Part shown: one piece after another, positions 50,107 through 59,579 of the stretch
How the letters are laid out: each line of letters begins with the position of its first letter
Numbering within the stretch: the first letter of the stretch is position 1
From: Paenibacillus sp. FSL R7-0204
GTDB lineage: Bacteria; Bacillota; Bacilli; Paenibacillales; Paenibacillaceae
Reading direction: 5' to 3'
DNA: 64,000 nucleotides
Assembly (NCBI RefSeq): GCF_038002225.1
Contig: NZ_JBBOCA010000001.1
Location: 1,488,001 to 1,552,000, forward strand
Position numbers and translations under genes: made by a program
The notes under the pieces: generated by a model
What the model was told of the DNA's origin: nothing
What the model saw: the letters and a program-made list of their open reading frames with translations, nothing else
Databases searched by the model: none

Positions 50107-51735
50107 TTGTCCACCAAGAAAGAATCCTTTGTCAAAGGCACGCTTATTCTGGCGGCAGCCGCGCTGGTGGCCCGTGTTCTCGGGCTTGCCCAGCGGGTGC
50201 CGCTGGAGCATTTATTCAATACAACGGGTAATGCTTCATTTACGATAGCCAACAACGTATATTTGCTGCTGCTGCCGCTGGCGACAGCCGGAATACCCAG
50301 CACACTGAGTAAAATGGTATCCGAACGCTATGCTTTGAACCGCCCGCAGGAAGCTCAACAGGTGTACCGGGCCGCTCTTATCTTTGCTGCAATTGTTGGT
50401 GTGATTATGGGTGTGACGCTATACATAGCCGCTCCATATTACGCAGAATACAGCAAGGTTCCCGAGAGTACGCTTGCGATCCGGGCGATTGCCCCGGCGC
50501 TGCTGCTGTTCCCCGCTATTGCGATGATGCGCGGGTATTTCCAGGGCCGTAATAATATGATGGCCGGAGGCATCTCACAGATTGTCGAGCAGATTGCCCG
50601 GGTATCCACGGCTATTCTGCTTGCATTCATCCTGCTGCGTCAGGGCTACAGCAACACCTGGATGGCAGCAGGCGCATCCTTCGGCAGTGTGCTCGGCAGT
50701 ATCGGCGCCTTCGGCGTGATGCTGTATTATGCGATGAAGCTGCGCCGCAGCGAGGAGAAGGTCGCATTGTATGAATCCAATGAAGCCCGTATCCCGCTGC
50801 TGAAGATTTATAAGGATATTTTCAAGCTGTCCATACCGATTGTGTTATCTTCCGTTACTGTGCCTGTAGTGAACTTTATTGATACTTCTTTCATTGTTCC
50901 GCTGCTTAGCGGTAAGATCGGGATGGAGCAGGCTACTTGGGCCCTAAGTATCTTCGGCAGCCGGGCACAGAGTGTGGCCGGGATTCCTCCGGTCTTGTCG
51001 ATCGCCCTCAGTGCATCGCTGATTCCGATTATATCTGCCGCTTTCGCCCGCAAAGATGAGCAGCACCTGCAGCGCCAGATCACACTCGCCATGCGGGTTT
51101 CCATTCTCACCGGCACACCGGTTGTGCTCTCACTGGTCGTGGCGGCGTATTCCGTTAATGGCCTGCTGTTCAAAACACTGGATGGCAGCGGCATTGTGGC
51201 GATGCTGACGCTCGGTACTATTTTCCAGATTACGATGATGACTACGAACTCGATCCTGCTCGGAATGGGCAAATCGCGGATATCGATGTATTACGTGCTT
51301 GTGGGTATCCTCGTGAAATTTGGTTCCAACTTCCTGTTCAGCCAGTGGTTCGGCATCTATGGCATTATCGGTTCTACGGCACTGTGCTTCATAGTGATTA
51401 CACTGCTTAATCTGCGGATGCTCAAAAAAATCGTCCCCTTCGCCATTCTCGGCAAACGCTGGGGAGGCTTCTCCATTGCGGTCCTGGCTTCAGGGGGGAT
51501 CGGTTATGGCCTTAATGAAGCAGGTATATTGATGACTCAGCTGATGCCGGCCCGCTTAGCCTTCCTGATTACCTGTCTGGTAGTTGGAGCGGCAGTGGTG
51601 ATCGTCTATCTGGTTCTCCTGATTATTCTGGGCGTCCTCAGCAGCCAGGAGATTGCCGGGTATCCCCGTCCGCTGCGCAAGGTGCTGGGTCCTTTGATGA
51701 AACTGCAGCCTGCCCGTGTGCGTGCCGGTGAATAA
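50107..51735 (+). CDS. MOP-family polysaccharide/lipid II flippase (YtgP/SpoVB type)
   Basis: 542 residues with about 14 membrane helices. KGTLILAAAALVARVLGLAQRVPL and AGIPSTLSKMVSERYA at the start, then AMMRGYFQGRNNMMAGGISQIVEQ and SQSVAGIPPVLSIALSASLIPIISAAFA-like segments, are hallmarks of the SpoVB/YtgP branch. YtgP (MurJ/Amj system) moves lipid II across the membrane in Bacillus subtilis. Position beside PBPs supports a peptidoglycan role. TTG start. Confidence 0.88.
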   Translation: MSTKKESFVKGTLILAAAALVARVLGLAQRVPLEHLFNTTGNASFTIANNVYLLLLPLATAGIPSTLSKMVSERYALNRPQEAQQVYRAALIFAAIVGVIMGVTLYIAAPYYAEYSKVPESTLAIRAIAPALLLFPAIAMMRGYFQGRNNMMAGGISQIVEQIARVSTAILLAFILLRQGYSNTWMAAGASFGSVLGSIGAFGVMLYYAMKLRRSEEKVALYESNEARIPLLKIYKDIFKLSIPIVLSSVTVPVVNFIDTSFIVPLLSGKIGMEQATWALSIFGSRAQSVAGIPPVLSIALSASLIPIISAAFARKDEQHLQRQITLAMRVSILTGTPVVLSLVVAAYSVNGLLFKTLDGSGIVAMLTLGTIFQITMMTTNSILLGMGKSRISMYYVLVGILVKFGSNFLFSQWFGIYGIIGSTALCFIVITLLNLRMLKKIVPFAILGKRWGGFSIAVLASGGIGYGLNEAGILMTQLMPARLAFLITCLVVGAAVVIVYLVLLIILGVLSSQEIAGYPRPLRKVLGPLMKLQPARVRAGE

Positions 51736-51849
51736 TGATATGACTATTGTCTTGATTTGTCATTATTGTTTGACTTATTCCGTACATTTTGATTCACTTA
51801 AAGAGCAAGCTTCGTGTGGAACTCTTTAATAGAAGGGAATGGTCAATTG

Positions 51850-52194
51850 ATGGACAAAATCAGCTCGCCTGCCCAGTTCCAGGTGGCAATTCAGTCTCCG
51901 CGCCTGACGGTGGCAGTCTTCAAGGCAGATTGGTGTGTGGATTGCAAATTCATTGATCCGTTCATGCCGGATGTGGAACAGAAATATGCAGAGCGTCTTA
52001 CCCTGGTTGAAGTGGATGTCGATGCCGTAGGCGATGTCAGCCAGGAACAGAATATACTGGGCATCCCAAGCTTTGTCGCGTACACTGATGGACGGGAATT
52101 GGTCCGGTTCGTGAACAAGCTCCGCAAGTCCCGGGAGGAAATTGAGAAGTTTCTGGATACGGCACTGGACGTTTATCTCAGCATTCACAAGTAA
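51850..52194 (+). CDS. Thioredoxin-like protein
   Basis: 114 residues with a thioredoxin fold. Redox pair in DWCVDCKF (Cys29, Cys32) and the cis-Pro in LGIPSFVAY. No signal peptide, so it is cytoplasmic. ATG 51850 (or TTG 51847) follows AAGGGAATGG. Closed by a strong terminator, then ctaA. The active site WCVDC differs from the WCGPC of canonical TrxA, so a more specialised partner is likely. Confidence 0.88.
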   Translation: MDKISSPAQFQVAIQSPRLTVAVFKADWCVDCKFIDPFMPDVEQKYAERLTLVEVDVDAVGDVSQEQNILGIPSFVAYTDGRELVRFVNKLRKSREEIEKFLDTALDVYLSIHK

Positions 52195-52200
52195 TTACGC

Positions 52201-52243
52201 AGCACCGCTTTCGCCCTATCCGAGCAGAAGCGGTGCTTTTTTC
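52201..52243 (+). terminator. Terminator after the thioredoxin-like gene
   Basis: AGCACCGCTT pairs with AAGCGGTGCT, followed by a T-rich run. Confidence 0.88.
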
Positions 52244-52302
52244 TTAACATAATAAGAATTTATATGTTTCGCACTCATTCCTATACAATACGGGTGATAC
52301 TA

Positions 52303-53238
52303 TTGACGACACTTCAATTAAAATGGCTCAGCTATCTGACCTGTCTCATTATGTTCATGGCGCTGTTCGGCGGGGTTGTGGTGACAAAGACCGGTTCAGG
52401 ACTGGAGTGCGGAAATCAGTGGCCGTTGTGCCACGGAAAGCTGATTCCGGCCTATACGATCGGCTCATTGATTGAATATACTCACCGCTTGTTCAGCGGC
52501 CTGGCAGGCCTGTTATCACTGGCTTCCATGGTTGCCTTCTGGCGTTATGCCAGGCACCGCAGAGATCTGCTGGCTTACGCCCTGCTGACCTTGATCTTCG
52601 TCATCGTTCAAGGCGGGATGGGAGCGCTTGCAGTAGTGAAATCGCAGTCGGCTGCGGTTATGGCCCTGCATATGGGCTTTTCGCTGATCGCCTTCGCTGG
52701 TTCGCTGATGCTGGCGCTTGGGACCAGGCGGGCATTTTCCCCGGGAGCGGAACTAAGCACAGGAAGTCCCAAAGTCCGCCTAGCCTTCCGCAACTTAACC
52801 TGGGTTACTGCAGTATATTCATATATCGTTGTCTACATTGGGGCCTACGTAAGCCACACCAGCTCCCAGGGCGGGTGCTCCGGCTGGCCGCTGTGTAACG
52901 GGCAATGGATTCCGGAGATGAGCGGCGGAGTAGGGATCGTATTCGTGCACCGGATTGCGGCGGCGATTCTGTTCCTGCTTACGGCTATACTTGGGCATCT
53001 GGCCTTCTGGAAGTATAAGGAACTGCCGGAGCTGAGGGCTCTGGGAGTAGCGGCAGTCCTGCTATGCCTGATGCAGGTATTCAGCGGAGCGGCTGTAGTA
53101 TACACACTGAATAATGAAAGATTGTACATATTTGCTGCAATGTCTCATATTGTGCTGATCTCCGGACTCTTCGGGGTTCTGTGCTACATGAGTGTACGGG
53201 TCTGGCAGTTAAGCGGAACTGGCAGGGGCAGCAAGTGA
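52303..53238 (+). CDS. ctaA: Heme A synthase
   Basis: 311 residues, eight membrane helices, oxidising heme O to heme A. Four conserved heme-ligand His are visible: EYTHRLFSG, ALHMGFSL, FVHRIAAA and AMSHIVL. Paired Cys occur in GLECGNQWPLCHG and GGCSGWPLCNG. TTG 52303 gives the family N-terminus (LQLKWLSYLTCLIMF); the ATG at 52264 would add 13 unusual residues. Separate from ctaB-sco, which lies 12 kb upstream. Confidence 0.93.
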   Translation: MTTLQLKWLSYLTCLIMFMALFGGVVVTKTGSGLECGNQWPLCHGKLIPAYTIGSLIEYTHRLFSGLAGLLSLASMVAFWRYARHRRDLLAYALLTLIFVIVQGGMGALAVVKSQSAAVMALHMGFSLIAFAGSLMLALGTRRAFSPGAELSTGSPKVRLAFRNLTWVTAVYSYIVVYIGAYVSHTSSQGGCSGWPLCNGQWIPEMSGGVGIVFVHRIAAAILFLLTAILGHLAFWKYKELPELRALGVAAVLLCLMQVFSGAAVVYTLNNERLYIFAAMSHIVLISGLFGVLCYMSVRVWQLSGTGRGSK

Positions 53239-53299
53239 TCAGCAAACGGCAACGGTGGACGGGATAAGCATAAGGTCCTGTTTGAGGAGGAACGCTATA

Positions 53300-55072
53300 G
53301 TGCGATACAGTAATTTACGACAATGGATCGAGCAGCTCCGCAGGGATAAGGATCTGGCAGTGATAGATACGCCTGTTGATCCTTATCTGGAGCTTGCCGA
53401 AATTCACCGCCGGGTAGTGGAGGAGGAAGGCCCGGCACTGCTGTTCACGAATGTGCAAGGAACACCGTTCCCGGTCGCTACGAATCTGTTCGGCACCGTC
53501 CGGCGCGTCAACAAGGCCTTCGGGACCAGACCGGAGCAGCTGCTGAAGTCGCTGACAACGGCGATGGATCAGCTGATTCCGCCTTCAGGCGCCGGCTTAT
53601 GGCGGGAGAAGACGGTGCTGCTGGAGCTGCTGAGGGCAGGAACCAAGAATATACCGCAAGGAGAGGCTCCGGTACTCGGCGTCTGCAGCAGCAGTGATCC
53701 GCTGAAGGAGCTGCCCCGGATTACGGCCTGGCCTAAGGACGGCGGGGCGTTCATCACGCTTCCTCTGGTCTATACGGAGAATATCACCAACCCCAAGGAT
53801 CATAATCTCGGACTGTACCGGATTCAGATGTATGACGACAGCACCACAGGCATCCACTGGCAGATTCACAAGGGCGGCGGCTTCCATCACTCGCAGGCAG
53901 AGCTTCTCGGCGAGACCCTGCCGGTGTCTGTCTTCATCGGCGGGCCGCCGGCCCTGATTGCAGCGGCAGTGGCACCGGTGCCGGAACGGATTTCGGAGCT
54001 GCTGCTAGCGTCGCTGATGCTGGGCGGCAAGCTTCCCATGGTGCAGGACCCCTTAGGCGGGCACCGGATTCCGGCTGAGGCGGAATTCTCCATCCGGGGA
54101 CGCGTGTCTCCGCTGGAGCGGAGAGCGGAAGGGCCTTACGGCAGCCAGTCCGGCTACTATTCCATGCAGCATGATTTCCCGGTCATGCATGTTCAGCGCA
54201 TGTGGCACCGCAAGGACGCCATCTACCCGGCGACCATCACCGGCAAGCCGCGCCAGGAGGATTATTATCTGAAGGATTATTTGCAGCGGCTGCTCGCTCC
54301 AGCCTATCCTATGCTGATTCCTTCGGTCAAAGCGCTCTGGTCCTACTCCGAATCCGGTTCGCACTCATTGACCTCAGCGGTCGTTAGGGAGAGCTATCCC
54401 CGTGAGTATATGGTGTCAGCGTTTCGGATTCTGGGGGAAGGCCAGCTCTCCTTAACCAAATTCCTCTTGCTGACAAATGTACAGGTGGAGCTTACCGATT
54501 TCCCCAAGCTGCTGGAAACGGTGCTTGAGCGCTTCAACCCCCAGTCGGATCTGACGATCTTTGCCAATACCTCCATGGATACACTGGATTATACCGGACG
54601 TAAGCTGAATCATGGCAGTAAGGCGGTGATGGCGGGCATCGGCAGCCCGGTCCGTCAGCTGCCAAGGACCTATACAGAGGGTCTGCTTCCATCAATCACC
54701 GCCGCTGTGCCTTATTGCGGAGGATGTTTAGCCGTTTCCGGTGCATCCTATGAAGAGGACCCGGAGCTGCCGGAGCGGCTGGTGGCTGCCTTCAAGGAGA
54801 GGGAGACCGCCTGGCCGCTGATTGTGCTGGTGGATCAGGCGGAAGAGGCGGTAAGCACGCAGACCTCCTTCCTGTGGACCGTATTCACCCGCTTCAATCC
54901 GGCAGATGATATCTATTCGGCGGCCGGGGTACACCGGGGCAGCGTCAGCTATACACTGCCGATCATTATAGATGCCCGGATGAAGCCGGGATACCCGGAG
55001 GAGCTGGCTCCGAGCGAAGATATTGCGAAGCGCGTAGGCCGCAACTGGAACCGTTATTTTCCTCTGGCGTAG
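53300..55072 (+). CDS. UbiD-family decarboxylase (menaquinone futalosine-route candidate)
   Basis: 590 residues. Prenyl-FMN-dependent decarboxylase fold: GPALLFTNVQGTPFPVATNL, TGIHWQIHKGGGFHH (cofactor site), a HRIPAEAEFSIRGRVSP stretch with conserved Glu, and GPYGSQSGYY. MqnE in the same window makes a role in decarboxylating a naphthoate intermediate of menaquinone plausible, but other UbiD substrates are possible. No UbiX partner is seen here. GTG 53300 is nine bases after GGAGGAAC. Followed after 26 bases by the HEPN gene. Confidence 0.87.
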   Translation: MRYSNLRQWIEQLRRDKDLAVIDTPVDPYLELAEIHRRVVEEEGPALLFTNVQGTPFPVATNLFGTVRRVNKAFGTRPEQLLKSLTTAMDQLIPPSGAGLWREKTVLLELLRAGTKNIPQGEAPVLGVCSSSDPLKELPRITAWPKDGGAFITLPLVYTENITNPKDHNLGLYRIQMYDDSTTGIHWQIHKGGGFHHSQAELLGETLPVSVFIGGPPALIAAAVAPVPERISELLLASLMLGGKLPMVQDPLGGHRIPAEAEFSIRGRVSPLERRAEGPYGSQSGYYSMQHDFPVMHVQRMWHRKDAIYPATITGKPRQEDYYLKDYLQRLLAPAYPMLIPSVKALWSYSESGSHSLTSAVVRESYPREYMVSAFRILGEGQLSLTKFLLLTNVQVELTDFPKLLETVLERFNPQSDLTIFANTSMDTLDYTGRKLNHGSKAVMAGIGSPVRQLPRTYTEGLLPSITAAVPYCGGCLAVSGASYEEDPELPERLVAAFKERETAWPLIVLVDQAEEAVSTQTSFLWTVFTRFNPADDIYSAAGVHRGSVSYTLPIIIDARMKPGYPEELAPSEDIAKRVGRNWNRYFPLA

Positions 55073-55098
55073 AAGTGAATTTTAAGGAGGGTCAAAAT

Positions 55099-55845
55099 AT
55101 GCTGCGGACGTTACTTGGAGAGCCGCCCCGCGTGAACAGCGGTGTGCTGGCTGAAGCTATGGAGTCCATGGCGAAGGCAGCCTCCATGCTGCGCAAGGAG
55201 ATGGCGGCACATGAAGACCATGACCATGAATACCGCAAGCTGGAAATTTGGACACGCGGCCTGATCTCCTCTCTGGATGAGCTGGAGCAGAGCTGGTTCG
55301 CAGCAGCCTTTTTCCGGAAGTCAGTGATAGCCGGTTATATGGACGACATGTCGTCCACAGAGCAGGGGGAGTACGCCAGATATGTGTATTTCTACAAGGA
55401 TGGCTTCATCCGTGTCTTCTCGCTGCTGGACAAGCTGGGCACGGTGCTGAATAATCTGTACAATCTCAATACAGGCAAGGTGAAGACGCATTTCTCTTAT
55501 TTCACGGTGCTGAGGCAATTTCAACTGCTTCACCCGCATCATCCGCTGGCGGAGAAGCTGGAGCGAATTAGGAATTCCTACCGGGAGCCGGTGGAGAATC
55601 TGCGTAAGCGGCGCAACGCTGAGATCCATTACATGAACGCGGAGATGACCGACGACCTCTGGCAGCGTCACCAGGGATTGCATGATAAGATTCGTCTGGA
55701 GGATCTCGACAGCCACCTGGAGGATTTGAAGCAGAGCCTGGAGATGGTATGCCAGTCACTTGCCGCCGCATACAGGTACGGGAATGAACAATGGCACAAG
55801 AACAAAGCGGCCCCAGGTCCGAAATCCGGACAAGCCCGTCCGTAA
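55099..55845 (+). CDS. Cthe_2314-like HEPN-domain protein
   Basis: 248 residues, almost all helical. It matches, from memory, the HEPN group named after Cthe_2314. The RX4-6H signature is visible as RNAEIH within LRKRRNAEIHYMN. HEPN domains often have RNase activity or bind nucleotides. ATG 55099 follows AAGGAGG. It lies in the same operon as ubiD with no obvious reason. No antitoxin-like partner is adjacent. Confidence 0.75.
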   Translation: MLRTLLGEPPRVNSGVLAEAMESMAKAASMLRKEMAAHEDHDHEYRKLEIWTRGLISSLDELEQSWFAAAFFRKSVIAGYMDDMSSTEQGEYARYVYFYKDGFIRVFSLLDKLGTVLNNLYNLNTGKVKTHFSYFTVLRQFQLLHPHHPLAEKLERIRNSYREPVENLRKRRNAEIHYMNAEMTDDLWQRHQGLHDKIRLEDLDSHLEDLKQSLEMVCQSLAAAYRYGNEQWHKNKAAPGPKSGQARP

Positions 55846-55855
55846 AAACTTACCT

Positions 55856-55885
55856 TTGACAAAAATCTCGAAACTGAATTATACT
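55856..55885 (+). promoter_or_regulatory. Sigma-A promoter of the met operon
   Basis: TTGACA (55856-55861), 18 bases, TATACT (55880-55885), about 50 bases before the SAM riboswitch. Confidence 0.75.
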
Positions 55886-55937
55886 TAGGCATACATTAAT
55901 TTCTGACAGGATACGGAATCTATAACTTCATACTATG

Positions 55938-56135
55938 ATCTTATCGAGAGCGGCGGAGGGATAGGCCCGATGAAGCCCGGCAACCGGTTTGAATACAGCC
56001 TTACGCTGCATCCAAATGTCATGGTGCTAATTCCTACAATGCCGCCGGACTCGGGGGTTTTGGCAGATGAGAAGGCATTGTCATTATACACACAGGGCCT
56101 CTTGCGATCTGCATGGATCGTAGGGGGTCTTTTTT
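55938..56135 (+). promoter_or_regulatory. SAM-I (S-box) riboswitch with terminator
   Basis: The conserved core is present: CTTATCGAGAG, GGAGGGATAGGCCC, GATGAAGCCCGGCAACC. P1 closes with GATGAG at about 56066. The expression platform is a terminator with arms around GCGATC/GGATCG and a run of T ending at 56135. High SAM should stop transcription of metNIQ. Confidence 0.96.
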
Positions 56136-56173
56136 GCAATGATGGAAGCTAGAACAGAAGGGGGACGCAGCGG

Positions 56174-57190
56174 TTGATAGAATTGAAGGATATAACCAAG
56201 GTGTACGGCAAGGGCAGTAAGCAGGCAACTGCACTCTCTGCGCTGAGCCTGTCGATTAAGAAGGGGGAAATCTTCGGGGTGATCGGTCACTCCGGGGCCG
56301 GCAAAAGCACGCTGATCCGCTGCATTAATCTACTGGAACGTCCCACTGCGGGCGAGGTGTGGGTGGACGGTGTCGAGCTGACAGCGCTCAGCCAGGGACA
56401 GCTGCAGGAGCAGCGGCGTAAGATCGGGATGATTTTTCAGCATTTCAATCTGCTCTCATCGGCTACAGTCTATGATAATATCGCGTTTCCGCTGCGGCTG
56501 ATCGGAGCCGGAAGGAACGAGATTGAACAAAAGGTTAAGGAACTGCTCGCCCTGGTCGGATTGGAGGAGCATTGGAATAAGTACCCGGCTCAGCTATCCG
56601 GCGGACAGAAGCAGCGTGTTGGAATCGCCCGGGCGCTGGCAAGTGATCCGGACGTTCTGTTATGCGATGAGGCGACCTCGGCGCTTGATCCGCAGACCAC
56701 AGACTCCATTCTGCGTCTGCTGATGGATATCAACAGCAAATTCCATCTGACCATCGTGCTGATTACCCATGAGATGCATGTGATTCAGAGCATCTGCGAC
56801 CGTGTTGCCGTGATCCATGGCGGCGGTATTGTGGAGCAGGGTGAAGTGGCTGAGGTCTTTCTGAAGCCGAAGCATGAGGTTACCAAGGAATTCATCCGCA
56901 GTGAGACCCAGTCGGACGGACCGCTCCGGCAAGCGATTGATGCTGTACAGCCAGGTTACACGAAGTCGGTCAAAATCACTTTTCTCGGACAAAAGACTTA
57001 CGGGTCGACGCTCTCACAGGTGGTTCAGGGAACCGGAGTTCACTTCGCCATTCTTCATGGCACCATCTCTACGATCAAGGATGTTCCTTACGGCCAGCTG
57101 ATCGTCCGGTTCGAGGGACCTGCCGATGCGGTCGAAGCCACGCTCACTGAGCTCATAGCGCAAGGTCTTGATGTGGAGGTGATTTTGTAA
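56174..57190 (+). CDS. metN: Methionine ABC transporter ATP-binding protein
   Basis: 338 residues. Walker A GHSGAGKST, signature LSGGQKQR, Walker B LLCDEATSALD, switch His in LITHEMH. A C-terminal NIL (ACT-like) domain at about 260-338 (GSTLSQVVQGTGVHFAILHG) senses methionine to inhibit transport. TTG start after AAGGGGGA. Controlled by the SAM riboswitch; stop overlaps the metI start by one base. Confidence 0.96.
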   Translation: MIELKDITKVYGKGSKQATALSALSLSIKKGEIFGVIGHSGAGKSTLIRCINLLERPTAGEVWVDGVELTALSQGQLQEQRRKIGMIFQHFNLLSSATVYDNIAFPLRLIGAGRNEIEQKVKELLALVGLEEHWNKYPAQLSGGQKQRVGIARALASDPDVLLCDEATSALDPQTTDSILRLLMDINSKFHLTIVLITHEMHVIQSICDRVAVIHGGGIVEQGEVAEVFLKPKHEVTKEFIRSETQSDGPLRQAIDAVQPGYTKSVKITFLGQKTYGSTLSQVVQGTGVHFAILHGTISTIKDVPYGQLIVRFEGPADAVEATLTELIAQGLDVEVIL

Positions 57191-57849
57191 TGGACTTTAG
57201 CACAATCAATTGGGAAGAAATGCTGGAAGCTACGATTGCTACACTCAAAATGATCGCTATTTCAGGAATATTTACAATAATCCTTGGTTTACCGCTCGGA
57301 ATTGTGTTATATTTATGGGGCAAGTCAAATAACGTTATTATCAGGGTGATTTACTCGGTATTATCCTTCGTTGTGAATATCCTGCGTTCGGTTCCTTTTA
57401 TCATTCTGATGGTTGCACTGATTCCGTTCAGCAAGGCCATTATGGGCACTTCGATTGGTGTGCTTGGAACGATTCCGGCACTGGTGATCGGCGCGGCGCC
57501 CTTCTTCGCCAGACTGGTGGAGACGGCACTGCGGGAGGTTGACCGGGGAATTATTGAAGCAGCGCAGGGCATGGGAGCGTCCACCGGGCAGATCGTTATG
57601 CGCGTGCTGCTGCCGGAGGCTCGTCCGGGTCTGCTTGCCGGTGTAACCATTACTGTTGTGACCCTTGTCTCGTATACCGCAATGTCCGGCATGATCGGCG
57701 GCGGCGGCCTGGGTGACCTGGCGATCCGCTACGGATATTACCGCTATGAGAAGGAAGTCATGCTTATCTCGGTAGCGCTGATGGTGATTCTGGTGCAGCT
57801 GCTGCAAATGGCCGGTGACCGGCTGGTAAGACATTTTACACGGAAATAA
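57190..57849 (+). CDS. metI: Methionine ABC transporter permease
   Basis: 219 residues, five membrane helices. The coupling loop ALREVDRGIIEAAQGMGASTGQ contains the EAA motif that contacts MetN. VSYTAMSGMIGGGGLGDLAIRYGYYRY is a family hallmark. The ATG overlaps the metN stop (TAATG). Confidence 0.96.
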   Translation: MDFSTINWEEMLEATIATLKMIAISGIFTIILGLPLGIVLYLWGKSNNVIIRVIYSVLSFVVNILRSVPFIILMVALIPFSKAIMGTSIGVLGTIPALVIGAAPFFARLVETALREVDRGIIEAAQGMGASTGQIVMRVLLPEARPGLLAGVTITVVTLVSYTAMSGMIGGGGLGDLAIRYGYYRYEKEVMLISVALMVILVQLLQMAGDRLVRHFTRK

Positions 57850-57907
57850 GGTACGTCCACATATAGCCTTATTCAATAAACCATATGGATTAGAGGGGGA
57901 TTTACAG

Positions 57908-58783
57908 ATGAAAAAAGTACTGCTTACATTCTTCAGCCTGACCTTGATATTGGTGCTTGCCGCTTGCGGAAACAACAAGGCGAATAACACCACGAATTCT
58001 GCTGCGACAACGGCACCTACAGAAGCGGCTGCTGCAGAGCCGACTACTGAGCCTGCTGCGGACCCGGTAACCCTGGTGATTGGTGCTTCTCCTGTACCGC
58101 ATGCGGAGATCCTTAAAGCAATTGCCCCACTGCTTGAAGCCCAAGGCATTAAGCTGGAGATCAAAGAATTCACAGATTATATTCTTCCCAATACACAGCT
58201 TGCCGAGAAGCAGCTCGATGCGAACTTCTTCCAGCACAAGCCTTACCTGGATGATCAGAACACCAAGAACGGCACAGATCTCGTATCTGTAACTGCTGTT
58301 CATGTAGAGCCATTTGGCGCCTATTCCAAAAAGATCAAATCGATCGATGAATTGGCAGAAGGTGCGAAGGTTGCGATTCCGAATGATGCAACGAACGGAG
58401 GCCGCGCCTTGATTCTGCTGGCGAAGAACGGTCTGATCAAGCTGAAGGATGACACCAATATCGCTTCCACCAAAGCGGATATCACTGAGAACACCAAGAA
58501 GCTGGATATCATTGAGCTGGATGCAGCCATGCTGCCCCGTCAACTGGATGAAGTAGACCTGGCGCTGATCAACACCAACTTCGCACTGGATGCCAAGCTG
58601 TCTCCTACGAAGGATGCGTTGTTCATCGAAGGCGGAGATTCCCCGTATGCTAACCTGCTGGTAGCCCGTCCTGACAATAAGGATTCCGATGCCATTCAGA
58701 AGCTGGCAGCAGCGCTGACTTCCCCGGAAGCGAAGGCGTTCATCGAGAAGCAGTATGAAGGTGCGATTGTTCCGGCATTCTAA
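57908..58783 (+). CDS. metQ: Methionine-binding lipoprotein
   Basis: 291 residues. Lipoprotein signal peptide with lipobox LAAC (Cys20), an Ala/Thr/Glu-rich linker, then the NLPA-type binding domain: VIGASPVPHAEILK, LEIKEFTDYILPN, LDANFFQHKPYLDD and VAIPNDATNGGRAL. Captures methionine for MetNI. AGAGGGGG upstream of the ATG. Last gene of the riboswitch-controlled operon; terminator follows. Confidence 0.96.
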   Translation: MKKVLLTFFSLTLILVLAACGNNKANNTTNSAATTAPTEAAAAEPTTEPAADPVTLVIGASPVPHAEILKAIAPLLEAQGIKLEIKEFTDYILPNTQLAEKQLDANFFQHKPYLDDQNTKNGTDLVSVTAVHVEPFGAYSKKIKSIDELAEGAKVAIPNDATNGGRALILLAKNGLIKLKDDTNIASTKADITENTKKLDIIELDAAMLPRQLDEVDLALINTNFALDAKLSPTKDALFIEGGDSPYANLLVARPDNKDSDAIQKLAAALTSPEAKAFIEKQYEGAIVPAF

Positions 58784-58815
58784 GCTTAAGCTTAGGGAAG
58801 CTGAATAATCCTAAT

Positions 58816-58873
58816 AAGACCAGAAGAAGCCCGGTAGCCGGAGATGGCTGGCGGAGCGGCTTCTGGTCTTTTT
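58816..58873 (+). terminator. Terminator of metNIQ
   Basis: AAGACCAGAAG pairs with CTTCTGGTCTT, with a secondary hairpin in the loop, then TTTTT. Confidence 0.85.
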
Positions 58874-58923
58874 GAATAGCCGGGTGGTTGATCCTAAAGA
58901 CGAAATCCTCTATAATAAAAAAA

Positions 58924-58951
58924 ATCCCGGCCTCTTTGCGGAGGCCGGGAT
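58924..58951 (-). terminator. Terminator of the Nfu gene
   Basis: ATCCCGGCCTC pairs perfectly with GAGGCCGGGAT; on the minus strand it is followed by eight T. Confidence 0.9.
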
Positions 58952-58967
58952 GGTTTATGAAACGGGA

Positions 58968-59216
58968 TTAGAATACCTGAACGACTTCTTCCACGCCTTC
59001 TACTTCTTCAATCAGGGCGCGTTCGATCCCGGCTTTTAGCGTGATCGTGGAGCTTGGGCAACTGCCGCATGCACCCATAAGCTTCAGCTTAACGATGCCG
59101 TCTTCAACATCAATCAGTTCCACGTCACCGCCATCGCGCTGCAGGAACGGACGAAGTTTATCAAGGACTTCCAGTACTTCATCGTACATGGTTGCGCTTT
59201 GTACATTCTCACTCAT
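58968..59216 (-). CDS. NifU C-terminal domain Fe-S scaffold/carrier (YutI/Nfu type)
   Basis: 82 residues. [20 protein letters not shown] and GACGSCPSS with Cys50 and Cys53, which bind a bridging Fe-S cluster between two subunits. Full length for the stand-alone Bacillales form. AAAGGAG before the ATG. Divergent from yuzB. Confidence 0.94.
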   Translation of the reverse strand: MSENVQSATMYDEVLEVLDKLRPFLQRDGGDVELIDVEDGIVKLKLMGACGSCPSSTITLKAGIERALIEEVEGVEEVVQVF

Positions 59217-59298
59217 TTCTCAATCACTCCTTTCGTATGTTTATTATAGTACAAAAAGTTAAAAAATAAAATGGTTAAGGCAGAATAGGGAGATCATC

Positions 59299-59553
59299 AT
59301 GAGACCAATTATAGAATTCTGTGCCAGCAACATCGGCCACGGCACTGAACCGCTCAAGCTTAAACTGGAACAAAACCCTGAATATGATGTAGTCGAGTAT
59401 GGCTGTCTGAACAACTGCGGAGAGTGTTATCTCCAGCCGTTCGCCATGGTTGACGGGGAGATCATAGAGGCCGATTCCCCCGCTGCTCTGGAAGAGGCTA
59501 TTGAAGCCGCTATAAGAGAAGCAGAGGCCTGGGACAGCCTTGAGATTGACTAG
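59299..59553 (+). CDS. yuzB: YuzB family protein (DUF1450)
   Basis: 84 residues: IIEFCASNIGHGTEPLKLKL, EYGCLNNCGECYLQPFAMVDG. Cys residues at 8, 36, 40 and 43 suggest a metal or cluster site. Function unknown. Its place between nfu and an NDH-2 gene matches the yutI-yuzB-yutJ order I recall in Bacillus subtilis. Confidence 0.88.
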   Translation: MRPIIEFCASNIGHGTEPLKLKLEQNPEYDVVEYGCLNNCGECYLQPFAMVDGEIIEADSPAALEEAIEAAIREAEAWDSLEID

Positions 59554-59579
59554 ACCGCTTGGATTCAAGCCGTGATTCA

